From NCBI GenBank assembly GCA_028708525.1, contig JAQVYV010000004.1, positions 1 to 42,163 on the forward strand: DNA of 42,163 nt, in the 5' to 3' direction. The position numbers were made by a program, and so were the translations under genes. The DNA is from Eubacteriales bacterium (GTDB taxonomy: Bacteria > Bacillota > Clostridia > Saccharofermentanales > UBA5734). This document shows, in pieces, positions 28,997 through 37,849 of the stretch (position 1 is its first letter; every line of letters begins with the position of its first letter). Below the pieces are notes generated by a model, which was not told the origin of the DNA, made no database searches, and saw nothing but the letters and a program-made list of their open reading frames with translations.

Positions 28997-29508
28997 AGAC
29001 CGGATTTGCCGAAATGACCGAAACTGAGATCTCTTTCAAGGCTTTCGGTGATCTTAAACTGACATTGCTTCTTATTAATGGCCCTAATTTGAATATGCTT
29101 GGTAAAAGAGACCCTAAGCAATATGGTACGTTTACTTTGGCTGATGTTGAGAAAACCTGTTCGGATAAAGCTCTTTCAAGGGGATATGAATTGATAACTT
29201 ATCAGTCAAATCACGAAGGAGATATAATCGATAGAATACACAGCGCTATGATTGAGTGTGACGGTATTGTGATCAACCCGGGAGCATTAACACATTATAG
29301 TTATGCTATTCGTGACGCCATCGAGCTTTGTGGTTTGCCGGTCGTTGAAGTTCATATTTCGGATATATCTTCCCGGGAAGGATTCAGAAGGATCTCTGTC
29401 GTGGAAGATGTCTGTATAAGTCAGGTGAAAGGATTTGGTATCGATAGTTATACAAAGGGAATTGACATCCTTTGTGATACAATAGAAAGACAAATCGACA
29501 GGAGATGA
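28993..29508 (+). CDS. aroQ: 3-dehydroquinate dehydratase, type II
   Basis: LLINGPNLNMLGKRDP, YQSNHEGDIIDRIH, INPGALTHYSYAIRDAI, EVHISDISSREGFRRIS. Confidence 0.92.
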   Translation: MKTGFAEMTETEISFKAFGDLKLTLLLINGPNLNMLGKRDPKQYGTFTLADVEKTCSDKALSRGYELITYQSNHEGDIIDRIHSAMIECDGIVINPGALTHYSYAIRDAIELCGLPVVEVHISDISSREGFRRISVVEDVCISQVKGFGIDSYTKGIDILCDTIERQIDRR

Positions 29509-29509
29509 T

Positions 29510-30685
29510 ATGACTTCAGATAAAATCAACGGAATTGAAAAACTAAGGGAAGAAATAAGTGATCTTGATGATAAGGGTGCTGCTTATTTAAGTAACAGAA
29601 TTGGTATAGCAGCTCAGATCGGCACTCATAAGAAAGTAAATCATTTACCAGTCTATGATTCCAACAGAGAACAGGTCGTGATCGGAAGAATGACACGAAA
29701 ATTTGATCCTGATCTCAGGGAACGAGTGGCATCTGTTATGAGCTGCATAATGCGCGTTTCCAGAGAAGTACAGTATGATTCAGTCATGGACGAGGACAAC
29801 GATTGGGAACCGGGACAAACTATAGGCAGAGCTGAGGATTCGCTTCCGGTTGAGCCAAGGATATGTTGTCAGGGAACAACGGGATCATATTCTCACCTTG
29901 CAGCCGCATCGGGGTTTCCTGACGCGGCCTGTATGCCGGCACTCACCTTTGAAGAGTGTATGCTCAGATTGTCTGACGGAGATTGTGATATAGCTCTTCT
30001 TCCTTTGGAAAATACAACAGCCGGTACTGTTAATGATGTTTATGATCTGTTGACCAGATATCCTTTCTATATTTCGAAAGCAATTACTGTGCCTATCCAC
30101 CATAAACTGGTCGTATTGCCCGGAAGTAATGTACATGGTCTCAGAACTGTACTGTCACATCCTCAGGCTCTTGCGCAGTGTTCGAGTTTTATCAGGTCCA
30201 AAGGACTTGAACAGATCGCTGTAGATAATACTGCTTTTGCTGTTAACAGGCTGAAGGAGATAAATGACAGAGCATATTGCGCCATTGCGTCCGGAACTGC
30301 AGGTTCTTTGAACAACCTCGAAATAATTGAAGAGGATATTTGTGATTCAGAACATAACCAGACCAGATTCGTTGCGATAACAAGAGAACCTGTGATAACT
30401 CCCGAGGCTAACAGGGTAAGCATATATTTTAAACTGCCGCATCAGAGCGGGTCACTTGCTAACATTCTCAGCCTGATAGCTGAAAGAGGTCTCAGTCTTA
30501 CTAAGATACAATCACGTCCTGTTCCTGAAAAGCCTTGGGAATATAGCTTTTGGGCAGATGTTTCAGCATCGTACGGATCACGTGAAGTGTTGCTTATGCT
30601 GTATCAATTGTCTAAAGAACTTCCTTTTGTTAAGTTCCTGGGATGGTATGAGGAGCTTCGTGAACCAATCGAGGATCATAGGTGA
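29510..30685 (+). CDS. pheA: Chorismate mutase / prephenate dehydratase with ACT domain
   Basis: CM domain IEKLREEISDLDDKGAAYLSNRIGIAAQIGTHKK; PDT domain QGTTGSYSHLAAASGF, PLENTTAGTVNDVYDLL, TRFVAITRE; ACT domain SGSLANILSLIAERGLSLTKIQSRP. Confidence 0.92.
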   Translation: MTSDKINGIEKLREEISDLDDKGAAYLSNRIGIAAQIGTHKKVNHLPVYDSNREQVVIGRMTRKFDPDLRERVASVMSCIMRVSREVQYDSVMDEDNDWEPGQTIGRAEDSLPVEPRICCQGTTGSYSHLAAASGFPDAACMPALTFEECMLRLSDGDCDIALLPLENTTAGTVNDVYDLLTRYPFYISKAITVPIHHKLVVLPGSNVHGLRTVLSHPQALAQCSSFIRSKGLEQIAVDNTAFAVNRLKEINDRAYCAIASGTAGSLNNLEIIEEDICDSEHNQTRFVAITREPVITPEANRVSIYFKLPHQSGSLANILSLIAERGLSLTKIQSRPVPEKPWEYSFWADVSASYGSREVLLMLYQLSKELPFVKFLGWYEELREPIEDHR

Positions 30686-30688
30686 TTT

Positions 30689-31111
30689 ATGCTTAAAACG
30701 CATCTTCGTCCCGGTGATTTTATAATAGTTGTTTTAGCTTTGATCGTTAGTCTGGTTCTTATTGGTAAAGTTTTTCTGCCGGGTAAAACAGCTTCCGTTG
30801 CTGAGATAGTGTCTGATGGGGAGATCATTGCTACTATTGATCTTAGTACCGGAAGAGTTGAATCAGATTTGGAATCAAGTTCGGTCAATGGTGTAACTGA
30901 AATCAGTTTTGTTTCATCGGGCTATCATCTGACGATCGAGTGCAGAGACGGACGTGTTAGATTTAAAGATAGCGATTGCCCTGACAGAGTATGTGTAAAT
31001 ACGGGGTTTATATCATTGAGCGGACAGATAGCCGCGTGTGTTCCTGCTGGTATTCTGATCAGAGTAACGGGAGGATCATCAGAAAGTGATCCCGATATCA
31101 TTATCGGATGA
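30689..31111 (+). CDS. NusG domain II-containing membrane-anchored protein
   Basis: N-terminal TM segment; DSDCPDRVCVNTGFISLSGQIAACVPAGILIRV is the family signature. Confidence 0.85.
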   Translation: MLKTHLRPGDFIIVVLALIVSLVLIGKVFLPGKTASVAEIVSDGEIIATIDLSTGRVESDLESSSVNGVTEISFVSSGYHLTIECRDGRVRFKDSDCPDRVCVNTGFISLSGQIAACVPAGILIRVTGGSSESDPDIIIG

Positions 31112-31124
31112 TCGGAGAAGAGAA

Positions 31125-31658
31125 TTGAGCAGTAAACCGTCTTACAGCAGAAATGTGTCCAGAAGGATAGCTTATGCGGCGATTTTCACAGCGCTTGCAA
31201 TAGCGTTGTCGTTTCTGGAGAATTATTTTCCGATCGGGCTTTTTATACCTGTTCCGGGTGTGAAGATCGGTCTGGCAAATATCGTAACTGTTTTCGCTAT
31301 CATTATGCTAAGGGTCCCGGATACTCTTGCCATCATTATAACCAGATGCCTTGTAGTGGGACTGTTCACCGGACCGGTATCTTTGCTTTTCTCACTTACC
31401 GGTGCATTGATGGCCTGGATCGTTATGACTGTGATGTCACATTGGACAGACCGGTTTTTCTCTGTAGTTGGTATCAGTATCGGAGGTGCTCTTACTCACA
31501 GTTTCGGTCAGATATGTGTAGCAGTGTTTTTATTAAAAGATTGGAATATAATGTTCTATTATTTGCCTTTTTTATTGTTGGTATCGATATTTACAGGTGC
31601 CATAACGGGTTTTGCCGCTATGCCGGTAATAAAAGGCTTTTCCGGGGGGAGAGAATGA
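31125..31658 (+). CDS. Gx transporter family protein (also annotated as heptaprenyl diphosphate synthase component I)
   Basis: RRIAYAAIFTALAIALSFLENYFP...PVPGVKIGLANIVTVFAI; multiple TM segments; TTG start inferred with upstream GGAGAAG. Confidence 0.8.
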   Translation: MSSKPSYSRNVSRRIAYAAIFTALAIALSFLENYFPIGLFIPVPGVKIGLANIVTVFAIIMLRVPDTLAIIITRCLVVGLFTGPVSLLFSLTGALMAWIVMTVMSHWTDRFFSVVGISIGGALTHSFGQICVAVFLLKDWNIMFYYLPFLLLVSIFTGAITGFAAMPVIKGFSGGRE

Positions 31659-32272
31659 ATCAGTTTCTTCATACATATATTTTTGCAGTACCTGTGATCA
31701 TACTGACATCGATCTATATTGCTATGGACATTTTCTATACGAAACTTGAGTGGTTCAACCGATGGGTCAGGATACTCGTACACAGGAACAGGGTGCAGGA
31801 AATCAGGAATTTCATGGTTCTTACTCATAAATATAATGATATAATCCCATCTTCTTTGCAGATCATTGGGGTTGCAATGATACTGGGATTCGTATGGAAA
31901 GATTGGAAAAGCGGAGTTTTCCTTATTTCCTCACTGATGATCCAGCTTGCAGTAGTTTCATTTACGAAACAGATCGCTCAGCGAACAAGACCGCCACATT
32001 TAACTGCTCATAAGATAATGACATCAGGTTCATATCCAAGCGGACACTCAGCTTCTACGCTTGCTATGGCCTTGCTGGTACCGGCATTCATGATACCGTA
32101 TCTGCCTGTTTGGGCTGTTGCTGCGATACTGTCAGTTCTTGTTGCTAATGCACTTACTACGGCTTATGGCAGACTTTACCTTGACATGCACTGGGCAGCT
32201 GATATACTCGGAGGCTGGATATTGGCGATCATAACAACTTTGGTAACATATTATATCAGGGTATATACCTGA
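31655..32272 (+). CDS. PAP2-family phosphatase
   Basis: KQIAQRTRPP, SYPSGHSASTLAMA, AYGRLYLDMHWAADILGG match the three PAP2 motifs; ATG overlaps the preceding stop. Confidence 0.88.
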   Translation: MNQFLHTYIFAVPVIILTSIYIAMDIFYTKLEWFNRWVRILVHRNRVQEIRNFMVLTHKYNDIIPSSLQIIGVAMILGFVWKDWKSGVFLISSLMIQLAVVSFTKQIAQRTRPPHLTAHKIMTSGSYPSGHSASTLAMALLVPAFMIPYLPVWAVAAILSVLVANALTTAYGRLYLDMHWAADILGGWILAIITTLVTYYIRVYT

Positions 32273-32295
32273 TACTGATTCGGAAAGAGGGGAAA

Positions 32296-33504
32296 ATGAT
32301 AATTACAGCCACAATGCTATTCGGTCTTGAATCCACCGTAAAGGATGAGATGAGATCTCTTGGCATAGATATGTCTACAGCAGTTGTTTCTGACGGTAGA
32401 ATAGACGTCCGGATGCCTGATTTGGAAGTTTGCTCTCAGGTAGCGAGACTGAACATGAATCTTCGTACCGCAGAAAGAATTTTACTGAGATTTGGCGGAA
32501 ACCATGCAGAGAGTTTTGATGATCTGTTTGAAGCTGCTTTGTTAGTGCCATGGGAAGAACATATACCTAAAGGATGGGCTTTCCATGTGAACGGCCATTC
32601 ATTGAAGTCAAAGTTGTTTGGTATTTCGGCTTGCCAGTCTGTCATTAAAAAGGCGATCGTTAAAAGACTGATCCGTGCTTATGGTTATGCTGATAGTGCC
32701 GATGTCCCTGAAGACCCAAACAAGGGGCTGATGAAGATCGTTTTCTCCATTGTAAGAGATGAGGTTTCTTTTATGGCTGATACATCAGGTGACGGGCTCC
32801 ATAAAAGAGGATACAGGCCTCTTACGCATACTGCTCCACTGAAAGAGACTCTTGCGGCAGGTCTTGTCTTGCTTTCTATGTGGAGATACGATAATGGTGA
32901 AGTTCTTCTTGATCCAATGTGCGGAACCGGAACGATTGCTGTGGAAGCTGCACTTATAGCGTCAGAAACAGCTCCCGGCCTTAACAGAGGATTTGCTGCA
33001 GAGAAGTGGTCGGACGGGTATTTGAAAGCCTTCATGGCAGCAAGGGAAGAAGCTATGGATGGAAGACGTGTATTGCCGGCAAGAAAACCTGAAATGATCC
33101 TTGGTTCGGATATCGATCCGTCATCTATAAGTGCAGCAATGAAGAATTCTGAAAGTGCAGGTGTAAGTAAACTGATCGGGTATTCAGTCAGAGATGCTCT
33201 TTCCTATGATCCGGCTGCGATAAGGTCAGCGACAGAAAGCGATAAGGTGCTTATAATTACTAATCCACCTTACGGTGAAAGGATGCTTGATGCTGATAAA
33301 GCTTCTGCTTTGTTTTCCGGGCTGGGCGAAAAATGGCTATGGTCGGGTTCTGTTATACCGGGCCTTCGTCTGAGTATTATTGCTCCTAAAGACAATTTTG
33401 AAAATGATTTTGGTGGATTTGCTGATAAAAGAAGGAAATTGTATAATGGGAAAATACAGTGCAACATGTATCATTATTTTAAATCAGGGAGGAAACAGAA
33501 GTGA
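32296..33504 (+). CDS. THUMP-domain class I RNA methyltransferase (RlmL/YpsC-like)
   Basis: THUMP-like N-terminus, LHKRGYRPLTHTAPLKETLAAGL, DPMCGTGTIAVEAALIA, ITNPPYGERM. Confidence 0.9.
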   Translation: MIITATMLFGLESTVKDEMRSLGIDMSTAVVSDGRIDVRMPDLEVCSQVARLNMNLRTAERILLRFGGNHAESFDDLFEAALLVPWEEHIPKGWAFHVNGHSLKSKLFGISACQSVIKKAIVKRLIRAYGYADSADVPEDPNKGLMKIVFSIVRDEVSFMADTSGDGLHKRGYRPLTHTAPLKETLAAGLVLLSMWRYDNGEVLLDPMCGTGTIAVEAALIASETAPGLNRGFAAEKWSDGYLKAFMAAREEAMDGRRVLPARKPEMILGSDIDPSSISAAMKNSESAGVSKLIGYSVRDALSYDPAAIRSATESDKVLIITNPPYGERMLDADKASALFSGLGEKWLWSGSVIPGLRLSIIAPKDNFENDFGGFADKRRKLYNGKIQCNMYHYFKSGRKQK

Positions 33505-34247
33505 AAGCAATTATCTTGCTGGCCGGATATGCTACAAGACTATATCCATTGACTAAGAACATGCCTAAGGCTCTTTTGGAAGTGAAGGGTAAAACGATAC
33601 TGGACTACATCGCTGATGAACTGGAAACTATCGGGGAGATCAATGAAGTGGTTCTGATAACTAATGAAAGGTTTTATCCGAATTTTCAGCAGTGGGCTGA
33701 TGATTCCGCAGAGAGACATGAGAAGAAGTACACGGTCGTCAATGATAATACTACAGATGATACTAATAAACTGGGTGCGGTCAAGGATATATGGTTCGTC
33801 GTTGATAAACTGAAAATCGATGAAGATATTGTGGTTATAGCCGGAGATAATCTGTTTACCTATGACCTTAAAGAATCATTTGATATCTTTATGAAACACA
33901 GAAAGGATCTTATTCTCGCGAAAAGACTTGATTCACTGTCTGACCTCAGAAGAATGGCCGTAGGAATTATCGATGAGAATAATATAATTACCGATATGGA
34001 AGAGAAGCCAAAGGAACCCAAGTCTGACATAGCTTTCTTTGCAACATATTTCTATCTAAGGGAAACATTACCTTTACTGACTCAGTATCTGAATGAAGGA
34101 AATCCTCCGGATGCACCCGGATTCTTCCCTTCATGGTTGTATAAGCGTAAACCTGTAATGGCACACCTTTTTGAAGGCGAATGCTATGACATCGGAACAT
34201 TCGAATCTCTTGAGGAAGTAAGAGCGAATTTTGTACCCGGAAAATAA
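33501..34247 (+). CDS. Sugar-phosphate/phosphocholine nucleotidyltransferase family protein
   Basis: MKAIILLAGYATRLYPLTKNMPKALLEVKGK, GDNLF, WLYKRKPVMAHLFEGECYDIGTFESL. Confidence 0.87.
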   Translation: MKAIILLAGYATRLYPLTKNMPKALLEVKGKTILDYIADELETIGEINEVVLITNERFYPNFQQWADDSAERHEKKYTVVNDNTTDDTNKLGAVKDIWFVVDKLKIDEDIVVIAGDNLFTYDLKESFDIFMKHRKDLILAKRLDSLSDLRRMAVGIIDENNIITDMEEKPKEPKSDIAFFATYFYLRETLPLLTQYLNEGNPPDAPGFFPSWLYKRKPVMAHLFEGECYDIGTFESLEEVRANFVPGK

Positions 34248-34438
34248 TTCGGTGTACGCGACAGGCGGACAAGATGGAATATGTAAATGATTGTGATCTT
34301 GTCTGAAATGCGTGATACAGGGAACAATATGGGTTGAGAGAAAGAACGTTCGTTTTAAAGGTAACAACATTAAAACTTGGATTCCCCATAGTATAAGGCT
34401 TTGAACACCTTTGAAGAACTGAAACATTGTCTTTGCGG

Positions 34439-34468
34439 TTATTCACAGACTTATCCACATTATCCACA
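34439..34468 (+). promoter_or_regulatory. Cluster of three DnaA-box-like 9-mers
   Basis: TTATTCACA (34439-34447, one mismatch), TTATCCACA (34451-34459), TTATCCACA (34460-34468), all same orientation. Confidence 0.75.
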
Positions 34469-34520
34469 GCATGAATGTCATTACGCCGGGATCATAAATA
34501 AAGAGGTAAATGAGGTGAAC

Positions 34521-35822
34521 ATGGATACAACGGTTGATAAAGCTGCTTTTGGAGCTCGCAGGGCTTCATATTCAATGAGGGCATTGTCTTCTGAAGCGAA
34601 GAACAAGGCGCTGATAAGGATCGCTGAAGCTCTGGAGATGAACCGCGATATTATCGAAGAAGCTAACATCACTGACATAGAACGTTCGAAAATTGAAGGA
34701 CTTGCGTACCCGCTTCTTAAGAGACTTGAGTTCAGTGGAGTGAAGCTGGATGCTGCTATTAAAGGGATCAGGGAAATGGCTGAGTTGCCCGATCCTGTTG
34801 GTTCTACAACTTATCAGTGTGATCTAGACGAGGGTCTTGAGTTGTATCGTGTTACATGTCCGCTTGGTGTTATCGGAGTTATTTTCGAATCAAGACCGGA
34901 TGCTTTAGTTCAGATATCCGCACTATGCCTTAAGAGTTCCAATGCGGTCATTCTGAAAGGAGGATCCGAAGCAGATAATACAAATAAAGTTTTGACAGGT
35001 ATTATTTCTGACGCTGCATGTGAAATGGATATTCCAAATGGATGGATAACGCTTTTAAGGACGAGAAGTGATGTCGGTGAACTTCTTAAGCAAGACAGAA
35101 ATGTGGATCTCATAATACCCAGAGGTTCAAATGATTTTGTGTCAATGATAATGAAAAATACGAATATACCGGTTCTTGGTCACGCTGACGGGGTGTGCCA
35201 CGTATATATCGATAAATATGCCGACCCTGAAATTGCCGTCAGAGTAGTCATAGATGGGAAGACCCAGTATCCTGCAGTGTGTAATGCTGTAGAAACTGTA
35301 CTTGTACACAAAGATGCGGCTTCGTTGGTATTACCGTTGCTTGATAAAGCTTTTAATGAGAATAATGTTCAGGTTTATGGATGCGAAAAGACAGCGGAGA
35401 AACTCGGATGTCAGCTTGTTTCAGATTGGCATACTGAATACCTTGATCTTAAAGTCTCACTTAAGATAGTCGGGAGCATTGACGATGCAACAGATCACAT
35501 CAATACTTATGGGTCAGGTCATACGGAATCAATTGTAACGAACGACAGAAGATCCGCTGAGTTTTTTATGTCTGTTGTGGATTCGGGAAATGTTTTCTGG
35601 AATTGCTCTACAAGATTCAGCGACGGATACAGATATGGATTTGGAGCAGAAGTAGGTGTTAGTACTTCGAAAGTTCATGCACGCGGACCTGTGGGACTTG
35701 ACGGACTAGTGACATACAAGTATAAATTATTCGGAAACGGTAATATAGTTGGTGACTATTCATCCGGAAAGAAGGATTTCGATCACATTAAGGGCAACAA
35801 AGCATGTCCTTTTGACAGATAG
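34521..35822 (+). CDS. proA: Gamma-glutamyl phosphate reductase
   Basis: CPLGVIGVIFESRPDALVQISALCLKSSNAVILKGGSEA, LLKQDRNVDLIIPRGS, PVLGHADGVCHVYID, GFGAEVGVSTSKVHARGPVGL; start at 34521 rather than 34401. Confidence 0.94.
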   Translation: MDTTVDKAAFGARRASYSMRALSSEAKNKALIRIAEALEMNRDIIEEANITDIERSKIEGLAYPLLKRLEFSGVKLDAAIKGIREMAELPDPVGSTTYQCDLDEGLELYRVTCPLGVIGVIFESRPDALVQISALCLKSSNAVILKGGSEADNTNKVLTGIISDAACEMDIPNGWITLLRTRSDVGELLKQDRNVDLIIPRGSNDFVSMIMKNTNIPVLGHADGVCHVYIDKYADPEIAVRVVIDGKTQYPAVCNAVETVLVHKDAASLVLPLLDKAFNENNVQVYGCEKTAEKLGCQLVSDWHTEYLDLKVSLKIVGSIDDATDHINTYGSGHTESIVTNDRRSAEFFMSVVDSGNVFWNCSTRFSDGYRYGFGAEVGVSTSKVHARGPVGLDGLVTYKYKLFGNGNIVGDYSSGKKDFDHIKGNKACPFDR

Positions 35823-35824
35823 AT

Positions 35825-37048
35825 ATGCCGAACAAGATAAGAAAACAGATACGGGATATGTTGAAATATCTGAGTCTTCTTCCGCTGAGAAGAAAGATCA
35901 TGATCATTTCAGTGCTGCTGATAGGAGCACATTTCTATTCGGCTCCGGCGGGATTATGGCTTTTGTTTTCTTTTACCCTTTATGAGACAGTGAAACAAGC
36001 CGGGAATACTCATGTTAAGCGTCCTTTAAGTAAAATTGTCAGTGAAAGTGTATTTCTTATACCCGGAAGTATTCTTGTTCTTTCAGCTGCATTTGGAGCT
36101 ATATACCATGGTAATTATCTGAATTCGCTGATTGCAATATTTCTTCTTGGTCCAATAGTTGCCCTTGCAGTAATGATAGAGTTTATGTGGACGCGTGAAG
36201 ACGGGCTTCATTTCGCTCGATATTCAGTAATGCTGATAATACCGGTAGCTATTTATGCAGTCTTATTTCCGTGGCAAAACGATATTGCAGGCAAATCCCA
36301 AAGCATGATAAGGCTTATGGGAACATTTGGTAATCCGAACTATTTTTCTTATATTCTGGAAATATTCCTTATGTCTTCGCTTGCACTCATGTATCATGTC
36401 TGGAACAGGAATACGAAAATCAGGCTTATTATTTCGTCTGTTGTCGGGATGATCTGTCTTTACTTTACAGGAAGCAGAACCGGCTTAATAGCTTTTTTCG
36501 TAGGACTTGCAGTATTTCTTGCCTCAATGAGTGAACGTAAGATCATGTGCATGATCACTGTTGCTCTTATAGGGATTTTCACTTATGCTTCTTTCTTTCC
36601 TGATTCTGTCGTTGAACTTGCTTCCCGTGTTTTCCCGAGATCAGTGCTTATTACTGAGGGACTGGAACTTCGGTTTGAACTCTGGAACATAGCTTTAAGG
36701 CAGATAAATAAACAACCGTTTATCGGGACCGGACTTTTCACATACCGGAAGTATATACCTGTGAATGCTTCTTACAGGATCGCAGGAACTATTCATGCTC
36801 ATAATATATTTATTAATTTCTGGCTTGAAACAGGTCTGCCCGGCGTTATTTCGTTTATCTGGATCCTGGTTAAAGTATTAAAACGAGCCTTTGATCAGCT
36901 GAAAGATTCACCTTTTAGGCCCTATCTGGCTGCTGTGATAGCGATGATAAGTATAACAGTAATGCACGGAATGAATGATGCTCCTCTTATCAGCTCTCAA
37001 ACGATCATTTTCTTTGGAATATTCCTTGGGATATCATGTACAGGTTGA
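35825..37048 (+). CDS. O-antigen ligase/polymerase family membrane protein
   Basis: Many TM segments; GTFGNPNYFSYILE, FTGSRTGLIAFFVGL, IAGTIHAHNIFINFWLETGLPGVISFIWIL are Wzy_C-like. Confidence 0.82.
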   Translation: MPNKIRKQIRDMLKYLSLLPLRRKIMIISVLLIGAHFYSAPAGLWLLFSFTLYETVKQAGNTHVKRPLSKIVSESVFLIPGSILVLSAAFGAIYHGNYLNSLIAIFLLGPIVALAVMIEFMWTREDGLHFARYSVMLIIPVAIYAVLFPWQNDIAGKSQSMIRLMGTFGNPNYFSYILEIFLMSSLALMYHVWNRNTKIRLIISSVVGMICLYFTGSRTGLIAFFVGLAVFLASMSERKIMCMITVALIGIFTYASFFPDSVVELASRVFPRSVLITEGLELRFELWNIALRQINKQPFIGTGLFTYRKYIPVNASYRIAGTIHAHNIFINFWLETGLPGVISFIWILVKVLKRAFDQLKDSPFRPYLAAVIAMISITVMHGMNDAPLISSQTIIFFGIFLGISCTG

Positions 37049-37074
37049 TAAATCGGTAGTCTTAGTGTTAGAAT
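37045..37074 (+). promoter_or_regulatory. Candidate sigma-A promoter for upp
   Basis: TTGATA (37045-37050) - 18 nt - TAGAAT (37069-37074) with extended -10 TGT. Confidence 0.55.
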
Positions 37075-37105
37075 AATTTGAAACATGTCATGAACGGAGG
37101 AGAAT

Positions 37106-37735
37106 ATGGAAAATGTTTTTATTTATGACCACCCACTGATCCAGCATAAAATATCTCTGATGAGGGATAAAAGGACGACTACCAAGGAGTTCAGAGAATT
37201 AGTGTCTGAGGTTTCAATGCTCATGGCATATGAAGTGACACGTGAACTGCCGCTTAAGGAAATTGAGATCGAAACTCCTGTTGCGATCGCCAGAACCAAA
37301 GTACTCGCGGGAAAGAAGATGGCTTTGGTGCCGATACTAAGAGCAGGATTGGGCATGGTGGATGGTATGCTTAATCTGATGCCAATGGCTAAAGTCGGTC
37401 ATATAGGGTTATACAGGGATCCGGTTACTCTAGAGCCTGTTGAGTATTATTGCAAATTACCGGAAGATGCATCTGACCGTGATCTGGTAGTCCTTGATCC
37501 TATGCTTGCTACCGGAGGTTCCGCATCAGCAGCAGTTAGATTTCTGAAGGAAAAGGGGATACAGAATATTAAATTCATGTGTCTTATCGCTGCCCCTGAA
37601 GGTGTTAGGCGCTTACACAATGACCACCCTGATGTTCCGATATTCTGCGCAGCACTGGATGAGAGGCTTAATGATCACGCATACATTGTGCCGGGTTTAG
37701 GGGACGCCGGCGACAGACTTTTTGGTACAAAATAA
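37106..37735 (+). CDS. upp: Uracil phosphoribosyltransferase
   Basis: [76 protein letters not shown]. Confidence 0.96.
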   Translation: MENVFIYDHPLIQHKISLMRDKRTTTKEFRELVSEVSMLMAYEVTRELPLKEIEIETPVAIARTKVLAGKKMALVPILRAGLGMVDGMLNLMPMAKVGHIGLYRDPVTLEPVEYYCKLPEDASDRDLVVLDPMLATGGSASAAVRFLKEKGIQNIKFMCLIAAPEGVRRLHNDHPDVPIFCAALDERLNDHAYIVPGLGDAGDRLFGTK

Positions 37736-37738
37736 GTA

Positions 37739-37767
37739 TTGCATGTTCGTTCATGCAGGTGCATAAT
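37739..37767 (+). promoter_or_regulatory. Candidate promoter for atp operon containing palindromes
   Basis: TTGCAT (37739-37744) - 17 nt - CATAAT (37762-37767); spacer carries TGCATG-N6-CATGCA (37740-37757) and ATGCA-GG-TGCAT (37753-37764). Confidence 0.45.
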
Positions 37768-37786
37768 ACGTTAAGTGAAATTTGAT

Positions 37787-37825
37787 ACCCCGGGAAACTT
37801 ATCAGTTGCTCGGGGGTCTGTTTTT
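37787..37825 (+). terminator. Rho-independent terminator or attenuator between upp and atpB
   Basis: ACCCCGGGAAAC-ttatca-GTTGCTCGGGGGT stem (one bulge, one mismatch) followed by ctgTTTTT. Confidence 0.8.
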
Positions 37826-37849
37826 GGCGGATAGTACAGGAAGGGAATA

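Noticed and set aside
34248-34520. DnaA-box cluster interpreted as the chromosomal origin
   Set aside because: Neighbours are not dnaA/dnaN/rpmH-type, genes on both sides run on the plus strand, and no obvious AT-rich unwinding element sits next to the boxes; a titration or regulatory cluster is more likely.
34401-34520. Forty-residue N-terminal extension of ProA in the ORF track
   Set aside because: It translates the DnaA-box region and is not ProA-like; ATG 34521 with an upstream AGGTG fits better.
34300-34520. T-box riboswitch upstream of proA
   Set aside because: No AGGGUGGNACCGCG-like T-box sequence or matching terminator is present.
35749-35985. 78-aa plus-strand ORF bridging proA and the O-antigen-ligase-like gene
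   Set aside because: It is an alternate frame of two well-supported genes and has no family resemblance.
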